Positions 6,786 through 13,102 of a DNA stretch of 19,144 nt are shown here, piece by piece. Position 1 is the stretch's first letter; every line of letters starts with the position of its first letter. The notes beneath the pieces are model-generated. The model was not told the origin of the DNA, ran no database searches, and saw nothing but the letters and a program-made list of their open reading frames with translations. The DNA is taken from contig JAADEK010000015.1 in the NCBI GenBank assembly GCA_013153455.1, forward strand, positions 1 to 19,144, written 5' to 3'. The DNA comes from Aquificota bacterium (lineage in GTDB: Bacteria; Aquificota; Aquificia; Aquificales; Aquificaceae). Both the position numbers and the translations under genes were made by a program.

Positions 6786-7185
6786 GCTCGTAAGGGTTAA
6801 GGACGTTGAGCCCGAGTTTTTTAAAGCGCCTGTTGAAGGTGATGACCTCCTTTATCCCCATCTGTCTTGCCTTTACCGCCTTCAGGCAATCAAGGAACGT
6901 CCCCTTTCCTTGAGCGTATAGGGAGAGGGCGCTCTTTACGAGGGGTTTTAGCTCAACGTTGAAACTCTCGTCCTCAAGGAGCGCGTTCAGGGTGTTAAAG
7001 ATGTCCTCCCTTTCCCACCTGTAGCCGTGCTCAAGGAAGTAAACGAGCTCTACGATTACCTCCTCCGGAATGAAGAGCTTCTCACCCTTTTGTGTAATCT
7101 CGTCTATGAACTCCTTTACCCTTTGGGTCTTTTCCTCTTCACCCGAAAGGAAGTCAAGAAGGACGACCGTGTCAAGGAGTTTCAT
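6769..7185 (-). CDS. PIN-domain protein (putative VapC-type ribonuclease), no antitoxin visible
   Basis: A 138-residue PIN fold, the nuclease domain of VapC toxins and relatives. Acidic residues in the expected places: D5 in KLLDTVVLLDFL, E46 in the EEVIVEL helix, and D99 in FLDCLKA. The fourth position, usually the Asp of a TFD-x-x-F motif, is Asn (N118 in VITFNRRFKKL). No small antitoxin ORF lies next to it: upstream is the divergent glycosyltransferase gene 31 bases away, downstream it overlaps the end of tsaB by 17 bases. It could be a solitary PIN protein whose partner is elsewhere, or a housekeeping or weakened nuclease. No clear Shine-Dalgarno; its start is fixed by the D5 strand at the N-terminus. 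Confidence 0.85.
   Translation of the reverse strand: MKLLDTVVLLDFLSGEEEKTQRVKEFIDEITQKGEKLFIPEEVIVELVYFLEHGYRWEREDIFNTLNALLEDESFNVELKPLVKSALSLYAQGKGTFLDCLKAVKARQMGIKEVITFNRRFKKLGLNVLNPYELKREA
6794..6822 (+). terminator. Weak candidate terminator for rpmB-aroC-tsaB
   Basis: GGGTTAA (6794-6800), loop GGACG, then TTGA-G-CCC (6806-6813) with one bulged G, followed by GAG and six Ts (6817-6822). It lies 8 bases after the tsaB stop, inside the PIN gene. The T-run coincides with Lys-Lys codons of that gene, so it may be chance. Confidence 0.3.
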
Positions 7186-7198
7186 AAGAATTTAATGA

Positions 7199-7204
7199 TA
7201 AAAT
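7199..7204 (+). promoter_or_regulatory. Putative -10 element for the glycosyltransferase gene
   Basis: TAAAAT, within the octamer GATAAAAT (7197-7204), ends 12 bases before the ATG at 7217. No Shine-Dalgarno is present (TCTCAAG precedes the start), so a leader of only about five or six bases is implied. The same octamer occurs before ilvE and, on the minus strand, before the SPOR gene. Confidence 0.4.
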
Positions 7205-7216
7205 ACTTCTCTCAAG

Positions 7217-8185
7217 ATGATTTCGGTCGTTATCCCCGCTTACAACGAGGAGAAGAACATACCCATACTCTACGAAAAGCTAAAGAGGGTTCTTGACGCC
7301 CTCGGGGAAGACTACGAGATTATCGTCGTTGACGACGGCTCCACGGACAAAACCCCCGAGGTTCTTAAGGAACTCGCAAAGAAAGACCCACGTCTGAAGG
7401 TCATAAGGTTCAGGCGCAACTACGGGCAGACCGCAGCTATATACGCGGGTTTTGAGCACGCGAAGGGCGACGTTATAATAACGATGGACGCGGACCTCCA
7501 GAACGACCCGGAAGACATACCCCGCCTTTTGGAAAAGCTCTCCGAAGGTTACGACATCGTAAGCGGTTGGAGAAAGGACAGGAAAGACCCCTTTCTCTCT
7601 CGGAAGCTCCCCTCAAAGATAGCTAACTGGGTGATATCGCGCGTCACGGGCGTCCCTCTCCACGATTACGGTTGCACGCTCAAGGCTTACCGCTCCGAGA
7701 TAGCAAAGCGCTACAGGCTCTACGGGGATATGCACCGTTTCCTGCCCGCGCTTGCGAAGCGCTTCGGCGCAAAGATAACCGAGATACCCGTAAAGCACCA
7801 CCCCCGACTCTACGGAAAGTCAAAATACGGGATAGATAGGACGATAAGGGTAATCCTTGACATCTTCCTCATAAAGTTCCTGAACGAGTATATAACGAGA
7901 CCCCTTTACGTTTTCGGGGGTATAGGTTTTATCCTTTTCGGTCTCGGTGTCCTCTTCGGGCTTTACCTTACGTTCCTGAAGCTCTTTATGGGACAAGACA
8001 TAGGGCACAGACCCCTCCTCATCTTGAGCGTTCTTCTCATACTCTCCGGCATACAGCTCATATCAACGGGGATAATAGCGGAGCTTATCGTGAGGACTTA
8101 CTACGAGACGAGGGGTGAAAAACCTTACATAATTGAGGAAACGATAAACTTGGACGGGGAAAGAAGGGATGGCTCTCATACTTGA
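7217..8185 (+). CDS. Family 2 glycosyltransferase, polyprenyl-phosphate sugar transferase type (DPM1/ArnC-like)
   Basis: Predicted to move a sugar from a nucleotide donor to a membrane polyprenyl phosphate on the cytoplasmic face. The 322 residues are a GT-A domain (1 to about 215) with two C-terminal membrane helices (about 231-256 and 268-293). Motifs: VVIPAYNEEKNI at 4-15, VVDDGSTDKT at 37-46 (donor-binding DD), RRNYGQTAAIYAGFEHAKGD at 66-85, the metal-binding MDADLQ at 90-95 with DPE following, and YGKSKYG at 199-205. The YGKSKYG and the paired C-terminal helices place it with the ArnC/GtrB/DPMS subgroup rather than peripheral transferases. The sugar is unknown. The last 17 bases overlap folD, suggesting one transcript. 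Confidence 0.92.
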   Translation: MISVVIPAYNEEKNIPILYEKLKRVLDALGEDYEIIVVDDGSTDKTPEVLKELAKKDPRLKVIRFRRNYGQTAAIYAGFEHAKGDVIITMDADLQNDPEDIPRLLEKLSEGYDIVSGWRKDRKDPFLSRKLPSKIANWVISRVTGVPLHDYGCTLKAYRSEIAKRYRLYGDMHRFLPALAKRFGAKITEIPVKHHPRLYGKSKYGIDRTIRVILDIFLIKFLNEYITRPLYVFGGIGFILFGLGVLFGLYLTFLKLFMGQDIGHRPLLILSVLLILSGIQLISTGIIAELIVRTYYETRGEKPYIIEETINLDGERRDGSHT

Positions 8186-9044
8186 CGGAAGAGAGGTATC
8201 AAAAAGGATTCGTGAGGAGATAAGGAAGGAAGTAAGCCTTTACGTATCAAAGGGGCTGAGGGCGCCTACGCTCGCGGTTGTTCTCGTCGGTGATGACCCA
8301 GCGAGCGTCGTTTACGTGAACAACAAGAGGAAAGCGAGCCAAAGCGTCGGTATACGTTCCCTCCTTTACCACCTCCCGAAAGACACCCCGCAGGAAAAGC
8401 TCTTGTCTCTGATAGACGAGCTGAACAGGAACGAGGAGGTTGACGGTATACTCGTCCAACTTCCGCTCCCGGAGCACATAGACCAAAAGAAGGTGATACT
8501 CCGCATATCCCCCGAGAAGGACGTTGACGGTTTTCACCCCGAGAATATGGGAAGGCTCGTCGCCCAGATGGAGGACGGTTTCATCCCGTGCACACCCCTC
8601 GGGATAGACCTCCTCCTTAAGCACTACCGCATAGACCCGAAGGGAAAGGACGTCACGATAGTCGGGGCTGGGTTTATCGTCGGGAGACCTTTGAGCCTTT
8701 TGATGCTTTGGAGGAACGCAACCGTAAGCGTTTGCCACATACACACGAAGGATATAAAGAAATTTACACTCGGTGCGGACATACTCATATCCGCGACGGG
8801 AGTCCCGAAGCTCATAAAGGCGGATATGGTAAAGGAGGGGGCGGTGGTTATAGACGTCGGCATATCCCGCTTAGGGGACAAGATAGTCGGGGACGTTGAC
8901 TTTGAGGAGGTGAAGAAGAAGGCGGGCGCAATCACGCCCGTTCCGGGGGGTGTGGGTCCCATGACCGTGAGCGCCCTTCTCCTCAATACCCTAAAGGCAT
9001 ACAAAAAGCGCTTTTCTCACCTCATCTCAACGACAAAGCCGTAA
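8169..9044 (+). CDS. folD: Bifunctional methylenetetrahydrofolate dehydrogenase / methenyltetrahydrofolate cyclohydrolase
   Basis: Interconverts methylene-, methenyl- and formyl-tetrahydrofolate, cytosolic one-carbon metabolism. Length 291 is normal. Seen: GDDPASVVYVNNKRKAS at 41-57 with S46, Y49 and catalytic K53; VQLPLP at 96-101; KDVDGFHPEN at 117-126; PCTPLGI at 140-146; and PVPGGVGPMTV near the C-terminus. The dinucleotide-binding loop, usually GRS-x-x-VGRP, reads VGAGFIVGRP at 165-174, so the Arg and Ser are replaced. Start is supported by GGGGAAAGAAGG just upstream. The gene overlaps the glycosyltransferase 5' and the convergent TPR lipoprotein gene by 28 bases 3'. In an rTCA or other autotroph it would supply purine and formyl-Met one-carbon units. 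Confidence 0.96.
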   Translation: MALILDGREVSKRIREEIRKEVSLYVSKGLRAPTLAVVLVGDDPASVVYVNNKRKASQSVGIRSLLYHLPKDTPQEKLLSLIDELNRNEEVDGILVQLPLPEHIDQKKVILRISPEKDVDGFHPENMGRLVAQMEDGFIPCTPLGIDLLLKHYRIDPKGKDVTIVGAGFIVGRPLSLLMLWRNATVSVCHIHTKDIKKFTLGADILISATGVPKLIKADMVKEGAVVIDVGISRLGDKIVGDVDFEEVKKKAGAITPVPGGVGPMTVSALLLNTLKAYKKRFSHLISTTKP

Positions 9045-10063
9045 TAGCCCGTCCTCAGGAAAAGCTCGTTTCTCTTCCTCAGGGCTTCCTGACGGCTCTT
9101 GAACTTCCCGTATAGAACCTTATACATACCGTCCGCCTGAAGGACGACCACGTCCTCAAAGCCCATCTTCCTCAGGCGCTCCGCCAAGCTCTCCGCCCTT
9201 TTTTTGCTTGAAAAGGCGCCCACCTGAACCGCGAAGTAGCGCTCACGAACCTTCTTCCTTTCTTTCCTTTCTTCCTTCCTTTCCTCCTTCGGGGGTGAGA
9301 GGAGGACGAGCTTCCTCTGTTGCTCTATGAGTATCTTGCTGAGGAGTTGTTTTACTTGTTTCCTTTGCTCCTCGGTGAGGCGCTCGCTTTGGAGGAGTTG
9401 CCTTATTATCCTCTTTGCCTCCTCGTAGCGCCCGAGCTTGTAGTTTACCTCCGCGAGCTTGTAGAGGACGAAGTTCGTCTTGTAGCCCTGCGCTATCAGG
9501 GACTCGTAGACCTCCTTAGCCTTTTCGTATCTCCCGAGCTCTTCGTAGGCTTGGGCGAGCTGGAGCTGTGCGTCAACGAAGTTGGGGTTGTAAGCTACAG
9601 CTTTTTGCAGGCTCTTTACGTAATTCTCAAGGTCACCGAGTTGTTTGTAGACGTTCGCAAGGTGCAGGTAAGCGACGTGTTTTTTCTCAAAGAGCTCGTC
9701 CTGTGCGGATTCCTTTAGGAACTTAAGGGCGAGCTCGTAGTTCCCGAGCTTGGCGTAAAGAACGCCGAGGTTCATCTTAGCTTCCGTAAAGTGGGGGTCA
9801 ACCGAAAGCGCCCTCAGGAAGCTCTCGCGAGCCTTTTCGTATTCCCCCACCTGCATGTATGCAAGACCCAAAGCGTTCCACACCTCTGGTCTGTCGGGGT
9901 TCAGTCTTATAGCCTTGTGGAAGTTCGCTATGGCTTCCGAGTAGTTCTTTGCGAGATACGCAGCCTGACCGAGGTCGTAGTATACCTTCCAGTTTCGCCT
10001 GTCTTCCTTAGGGGGAGATGCGCAAGAGAGTATAAGGGCAAGGGCGAGAAGGAGGAACCTCAT
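9017..10063 (-). CDS. TPR-repeat lipoprotein with C-terminal SPOR domain
   Basis: 348 residues. N-terminal hydrophobic signal MRFLLLALALILSC with lipobox-like ILSC (lipidated C14). No Asp follows the Cys, so outer-membrane sorting is likely. Residues about 25-245 hold six to seven tetratricopeptide repeats, for example the LGLAYMQVGEYEKARESFLRAL type units at 25-58, 59-92, 93-122, 130-160, 163-192 and 198-225. A charged spacer rich in Lys, Glu and Arg (257-275) leads to the SPOR domain (276-348, RYFAVQVGAFSSKKRAESLA...), a fold known to bind denuded glycan strands of peptidoglycan. The start overlaps the stop of the upstream SPOR gene by four bases (ATGA). It resembles PilF/PilW-type TPR lipoproteins at the front, but the SPOR tail points to a cell-wall or division role. 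Confidence is in the architecture, not the exact function. Confidence 0.88.
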   Translation of the reverse strand: MRFLLLALALILSCASPPKEDRRNWKVYYDLGQAAYLAKNYSEAIANFHKAIRLNPDRPEVWNALGLAYMQVGEYEKARESFLRALSVDPHFTEAKMNLGVLYAKLGNYELALKFLKESAQDELFEKKHVAYLHLANVYKQLGDLENYVKSLQKAVAYNPNFVDAQLQLAQAYEELGRYEKAKEVYESLIAQGYKTNFVLYKLAEVNYKLGRYEEAKRIIRQLLQSERLTEEQRKQVKQLLSKILIEQQRKLVLLSPPKEERKEERKERKKVRERYFAVQVGAFSSKKRAESLAERLRKMGFEDVVVLQADGMYKVLYGKFKSRQEALRKRNELFLRTGYYGFVVEMR

Positions 10064-10623
10064 CGTCTAACGAGTATAACGTCCGCAAAGTGACGCTTAA
10101 CGAGCCTCTTTGCTTCAGAGAGGTTCCTCGCCTTTACGTATACGTATACCTTATAAAGGTTCCCGCTCTTTACGACCTTTGCGGTGTATCCGAGCTTTCT
10201 CGCCTTTCTCAGGAGTTTATACGCGTTCTCCTTATACTTGAACGCGCCGACCTGAAACTTATACGTCCTCAAGGGGGTTTTCGGAACCTTCTTTGACACG
10301 CTCTTTAGTTCCCTCTTTTGGACGGTTTGGGTTTTCTTTTCCTTTTGGACGCTTCGCGTTTCTTGCTTTTCTTCTTTTTGGGGCTTTTGAGGCTCTTGCT
10401 TTGGCTTTTCCTCCTTCGGTTTTTCTTCCTTACGCGGTTCTTGCTTTTGCTCCTTTGTTTGCTCTTGGGGCGTCGGGGGCTTGAGAGGGGGGCTCGGTTT
10501 CAGGACTACTTGGGGTTGTGTTTGTTTGCTCTTTTGTTCCATCCACGTATCTATACCGAAGTAAAAGAGTGCAAGTCCCACCAGAAGTGTGAGGAGAAAT
10601 ATTAATCGTTGTTTTTTAGCCAT
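10060..10623 (-). CDS. Membrane-anchored SPOR-domain protein
   Basis: 187 residues with the bitopic layout of FtsN-type proteins: short basic N-terminus (MAKKQR), one membrane helix at about 8-24, a long low-complexity periplasmic linker rich in Lys, Glu, Pro and Gln (about 30-118), and a C-terminal SPOR domain (119-187, YKFQVGAFKYKENAYKLLRK...). SPOR domains bind septal peptidoglycan stripped of stem peptides, so a role in division or wall remodelling is inferred. I would not call it FtsN without functional data. Start is well supported by GGAGGT five bases upstream (plus coordinates 10629-10634) and a TAAAAT further up. It heads a two-gene unit with the TPR-SPOR lipoprotein. Confidence 0.88.
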   Translation of the reverse strand: MAKKQRLIFLLTLLVGLALFYFGIDTWMEQKSKQTQPQVVLKPSPPLKPPTPQEQTKEQKQEPRKEEKPKEEKPKQEPQKPQKEEKQETRSVQKEKKTQTVQKRELKSVSKKVPKTPLRTYKFQVGAFKYKENAYKLLRKARKLGYTAKVVKSGNLYKVYVYVKARNLSEAKRLVKRHFADVILVRR

Positions 10624-10643
10624 TTAGCACCTCCCTCTACACC

Positions 10644-10649
10644 ATTTTA
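10644..10649 (-). promoter_or_regulatory. Putative -10 element for the SPOR gene pair
   Basis: TAAAAT on the minus strand within the octamer GATAAAAT (10651-10644), 20 bases before the start at 10623, with a GGGAGGTG Shine-Dalgarno in between. Part of the 100-base divergent spacer shared with dabB. Confidence 0.45.
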
Positions 10650-10691
10650 TCAGTTTTTGAGGCTCCTCATAATTTTCCTAAAAGGGGAAGG

Positions 10692-10697
10692 TATAAT
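10692..10697 (+). promoter_or_regulatory. Putative -10 element of the dab operon
   Basis: A perfect TATAAT 26 bases before the dabB ATG. No good -35 hexamer sits 16-18 bases upstream (the region reads CATAATTTTC), so activation by a regulator would be possible. No clear operator repeat was seen in the 100-base spacer. Confidence 0.5.
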
Positions 10698-10712
10698 AAG
10701 CATTCCGACCGC

Positions 10713-10718
10713 GGAGGT
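10713..10718 (+). promoter_or_regulatory. Shine-Dalgarno of dabB
   Basis: GGAGGT five bases before the ATG at 10724; it decides the dabB start. Confidence 0.75.
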
Positions 10719-10723
10719 AAGTC

Positions 10724-13102
10724 ATGGAACACCTTATCCTTCTTATAATCCTCGTTCAGCTCTCTTCCGCAGTTATCGCTTACTTACACAAGAACGAGCT
10801 TCTCGGGGCAAAACTGAGCACCTCTTTGACACTTACTAACTTCTTCCTTTCCCTCTTTTTGCTTATCACGGGCTCATTCGGTTCGTTTTCACTCTTCGGC
10901 GTCCTTGACTTTTTACCCGACAGGCTCGGGCTTCTTCTTTCAACGTATATACTCCTCGTGAGCGCGGTCGTTCACAAGTATGCGGAGAACTATATGAGGG
11001 AAGACGAGGGCTTTCGGCGCTTTTACCTCCTCCTTGACCTCATGACCGCCAACCTTATCCTGCTCGTCGTTGCGGGGAACCTCCTTCTTTTGCTCTTCGC
11101 TTGGCACGCGATGGGCGTTCTCCTGTTTTTTATGCTGAACCACAACTACGAAAACCCGAGAAGCGTCAGGTTCGCAAACCTCGCCTTTATCACCCACAGG
11201 CTCGCGGACGCCCCCCTACTTTTGGGTATAGTTCTCCTCTTTTGGGAGTTCGGGACGTTGAAGATAAACGAGCTTGAGAAGCTCGTCCTCTCTTACGAGG
11301 GGGAGAGTTTTACCCTTTTTGCGGTCCCGCTTTTGGTTGTCGTCTCCGCCATGATAAAGTCCGCCCAGATTCCCTTTCACCTTTGGCTCGTATACAGCAT
11401 GGAGGGACCGACCCCCGTAAGCGCACTTATGCACGCGGGCATAGTAAACGCGGGGGCGTTCCTCGTGAACAGGCTCGCCTTTGTGTTTACGCACGAGAAC
11501 GTAGCCCTTCATCTGGCTTTCTTCGTGGGCTCTATAACCGCGATTGTCGGCTCCGCGCTTATGCTCATACAGAACGACATAAAGAAGTCCCTCGGATACT
11601 CAACCGTCGGTCAGATGGGATACATGGTGATGGAGTTCGGGATAGGAGCCTTTGCGCTCGCGGTTTACCACATGATGGCTCACGGTATCTTCAAGGCTAC
11701 GCTCTTTTTGTATTCGGGGAACGTCATACACAGCGCGAGGAAAGACCCGAACATCCCCGAGGACGAGGTCTACAGGGCGGTCACGAGGGGATACGAGGTC
11801 GTTCGTAAGGTTCCGTGGTTTACATACGCCCTCCTTACGCTCATGATTCCCCTCCTTATCGTCCTTTTGGTTCACTTCGCGGTTGAGAAGCACTTCCTGA
11901 AATACGAAACACAGCTCATAATACTCTTCTTCGCTTGGGCTACCGCTGCTCAGACCGTCATAAGCACATTCAGGGCGGAGAGGGAAAGACCTCTTCTTTC
12001 CGCCCTCGTCGCCATACTCTCGCTCTTGGTTTTCCTCCTCGGGTATGTGCTCCTCGGGCACGGGCTTGCGCGCTTCTTGTATCCCAACGAGGAGGTTCTT
12101 GAGAGAATCTACGAAAAATCCTTCTCGGACCCCCTCTTTCTATACGGTGAGATGGTTCTTATAGCCCTCATCATACTCGCGGGCTGGGTCTTTATATACT
12201 ACGCGAGCGACGAGAGGTTCCTCTCTTTTAACCTATCCATTTATACGCACCTTTCGCGTGAGCTTTACTTTACCGAGCTTTACGAGTTTGTGAAGGGGGC
12301 GGTTCTCGCGCTCTCGCGAGCTTTGCGCTCTCACGGGGTTTCGCTCGCCCTCGGCGCGCTTACGCTCCTTTATCTGGCGGGTGAGCTGAGCACGCGCGAG
12401 ACGCTCCGGACTGTGCTCGCGGGCTTTTTCGTCCCGCTCTTTCCGATGGGATACGTAACGGTTTTGTTCCTCAAAAGGGCGGGTCTTTATTGGTTCTTGC
12501 TTTTACCGCTTTTGGGTGTGATTGTCCTCTCATCGTATATCGTTCCGGAGGAGGTTCGTCTCGCGGGGGCGCTTAGCTTCGGCTTTTTCGCCCTCAGGGC
12601 GCTCTCGGTGAACTCCTTGAGGGAGCTCTCCGCTGAGCTTTTCGGTGCGCTATTCGGCGTTATCTGGGCGCTTAAGGGTGCCTACGTATACATACCTCTC
12701 CTGATGGTGGGTCCCGCTCTCGTCGTTTACCTCTCTTTATACCTTGAGAGGCTATTTGGGCACACGCAAATAGGCTTTTACTCGGGTCTTTTCGGGAAGA
12801 TGCCCCGCTTTTCCGTTCTTCTCATCTTGAGCGCGCTTTACGCTTACATGATGCCCCTGCTCGTTTCATACGTCCCGTTTCACAACGCCCTTGTTGAGAA
12901 CGGGAAGGAGGTGGATATACTCTTGCTCCTCTCTTGGGTCGTTCTGAGCGTTGCGCTCCTTGAGCGAATAGGGAGGGTTCTCTTCTTCAGGGGTTCGGAC
13001 GATTTTATATACAAGGATTTGGGTCCCCGGGCGCTTTGGCTCGGTGTGTTCGGCTTCTTGGTTTCCCTTCTCGTAGGGTTTTACTTCGGAGGTAGAGGAT
13101 GA
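10724..13102 (+). CDS. dabB: DabB: NuoL-like membrane subunit of the DAB inorganic-carbon accumulation complex, extended C-terminus
   Basis: Proton/cation-translocating partner of DabA, inner membrane. Residues 1 to about 535 follow the NuoL/Mrp antiporter plan: SAMIKSAQIPFHLWLVYSME at 208-227 with channel Lys K212 in TM7, EGPTPVSALMHAGIVNAG at 227-244 (H237), NDIKKSLGYSTVGQMGYM at 284-301, and YHMMAHGIFKATLFLYSG at 315-332 (H320, K324). The segment ending near LSRELYFTELYEFV (510-523) looks like the normal NuoL C-terminal region. The protein then continues to 792 with about 250 more hydrophobic residues, including KMPRFSVLLILSALYAYMMP at 692-711, which resembles an antiporter-subunit helix. 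The TM5 Glu of NuoL (GWEGVGLCSY) aligns with H128 (AWHAMGVLLF). The call over nuoL rests on the adjacent dabA, whose ATG overlaps its stop. Confidence 0.88.
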   Translation: MEHLILLIILVQLSSAVIAYLHKNELLGAKLSTSLTLTNFFLSLFLLITGSFGSFSLFGVLDFLPDRLGLLLSTYILLVSAVVHKYAENYMREDEGFRRFYLLLDLMTANLILLVVAGNLLLLLFAWHAMGVLLFFMLNHNYENPRSVRFANLAFITHRLADAPLLLGIVLLFWEFGTLKINELEKLVLSYEGESFTLFAVPLLVVVSAMIKSAQIPFHLWLVYSMEGPTPVSALMHAGIVNAGAFLVNRLAFVFTHENVALHLAFFVGSITAIVGSALMLIQNDIKKSLGYSTVGQMGYMVMEFGIGAFALAVYHMMAHGIFKATLFLYSGNVIHSARKDPNIPEDEVYRAVTRGYEVVRKVPWFTYALLTLMIPLLIVLLVHFAVEKHFLKYETQLIILFFAWATAAQTVISTFRAERERPLLSALVAILSLLVFLLGYVLLGHGLARFLYPNEEVLERIYEKSFSDPLFLYGEMVLIALIILAGWVFIYYASDERFLSFNLSIYTHLSRELYFTELYEFVKGAVLALSRALRSHGVSLALGALTLLYLAGELSTRETLRTVLAGFFVPLFPMGYVTVLFLKRAGLYWFLLLPLLGVIVLSSYIVPEEVRLAGALSFGFFALRALSVNSLRELSAELFGALFGVIWALKGAYVYIPLLMVGPALVVYLSLYLERLFGHTQIGFYSGLFGKMPRFSVLLILSALYAYMMPLLVSYVPFHNALVENGKEVDILLLLSWVVLSVALLERIGRVLFFRGSDDFIYKDLGPRALWLGVFGFLVSLLVGFYFGGRG

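Larger units (their letters stand above)
10624..10723. other. 100-base divergent intergenic region between the SPOR pair and the dab operon
   Basis: The longest gene-free stretch in the window. It contains the minus-strand TAAAAT and Shine-Dalgarno of the SPOR gene and the plus-strand TATAAT and Shine-Dalgarno of dabB. I saw no further inverted repeat or riboswitch-like structure in it. Confidence 0.6.

Noticed and set aside
9004..9015. Palindrome AAAAGCGCTTTT near the convergent folD and TPR gene ends
   Set aside because: It has no loop and its T-run is only four or five bases, so it is not a convincing terminator; it lies within folD codons for KKRFS.
10318..10605. Leu/Phe-rich plus-strand ORF that looks like a membrane protein
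   Set aside because: It is the reverse complement of the Lys/Glu/Pro-rich linker of the SPOR protein; GAA and AAG codons read backwards as TTC and CTT.
10724..13102. Reading this gene as nuoL of the complex I cluster because nuoN lies in the same window
   Set aside because: nuoN is about 10 kb away with unrelated operons on both strands between, while dabA overlaps this gene directly; its TM5 Glu is missing and its length does not suit NuoL.
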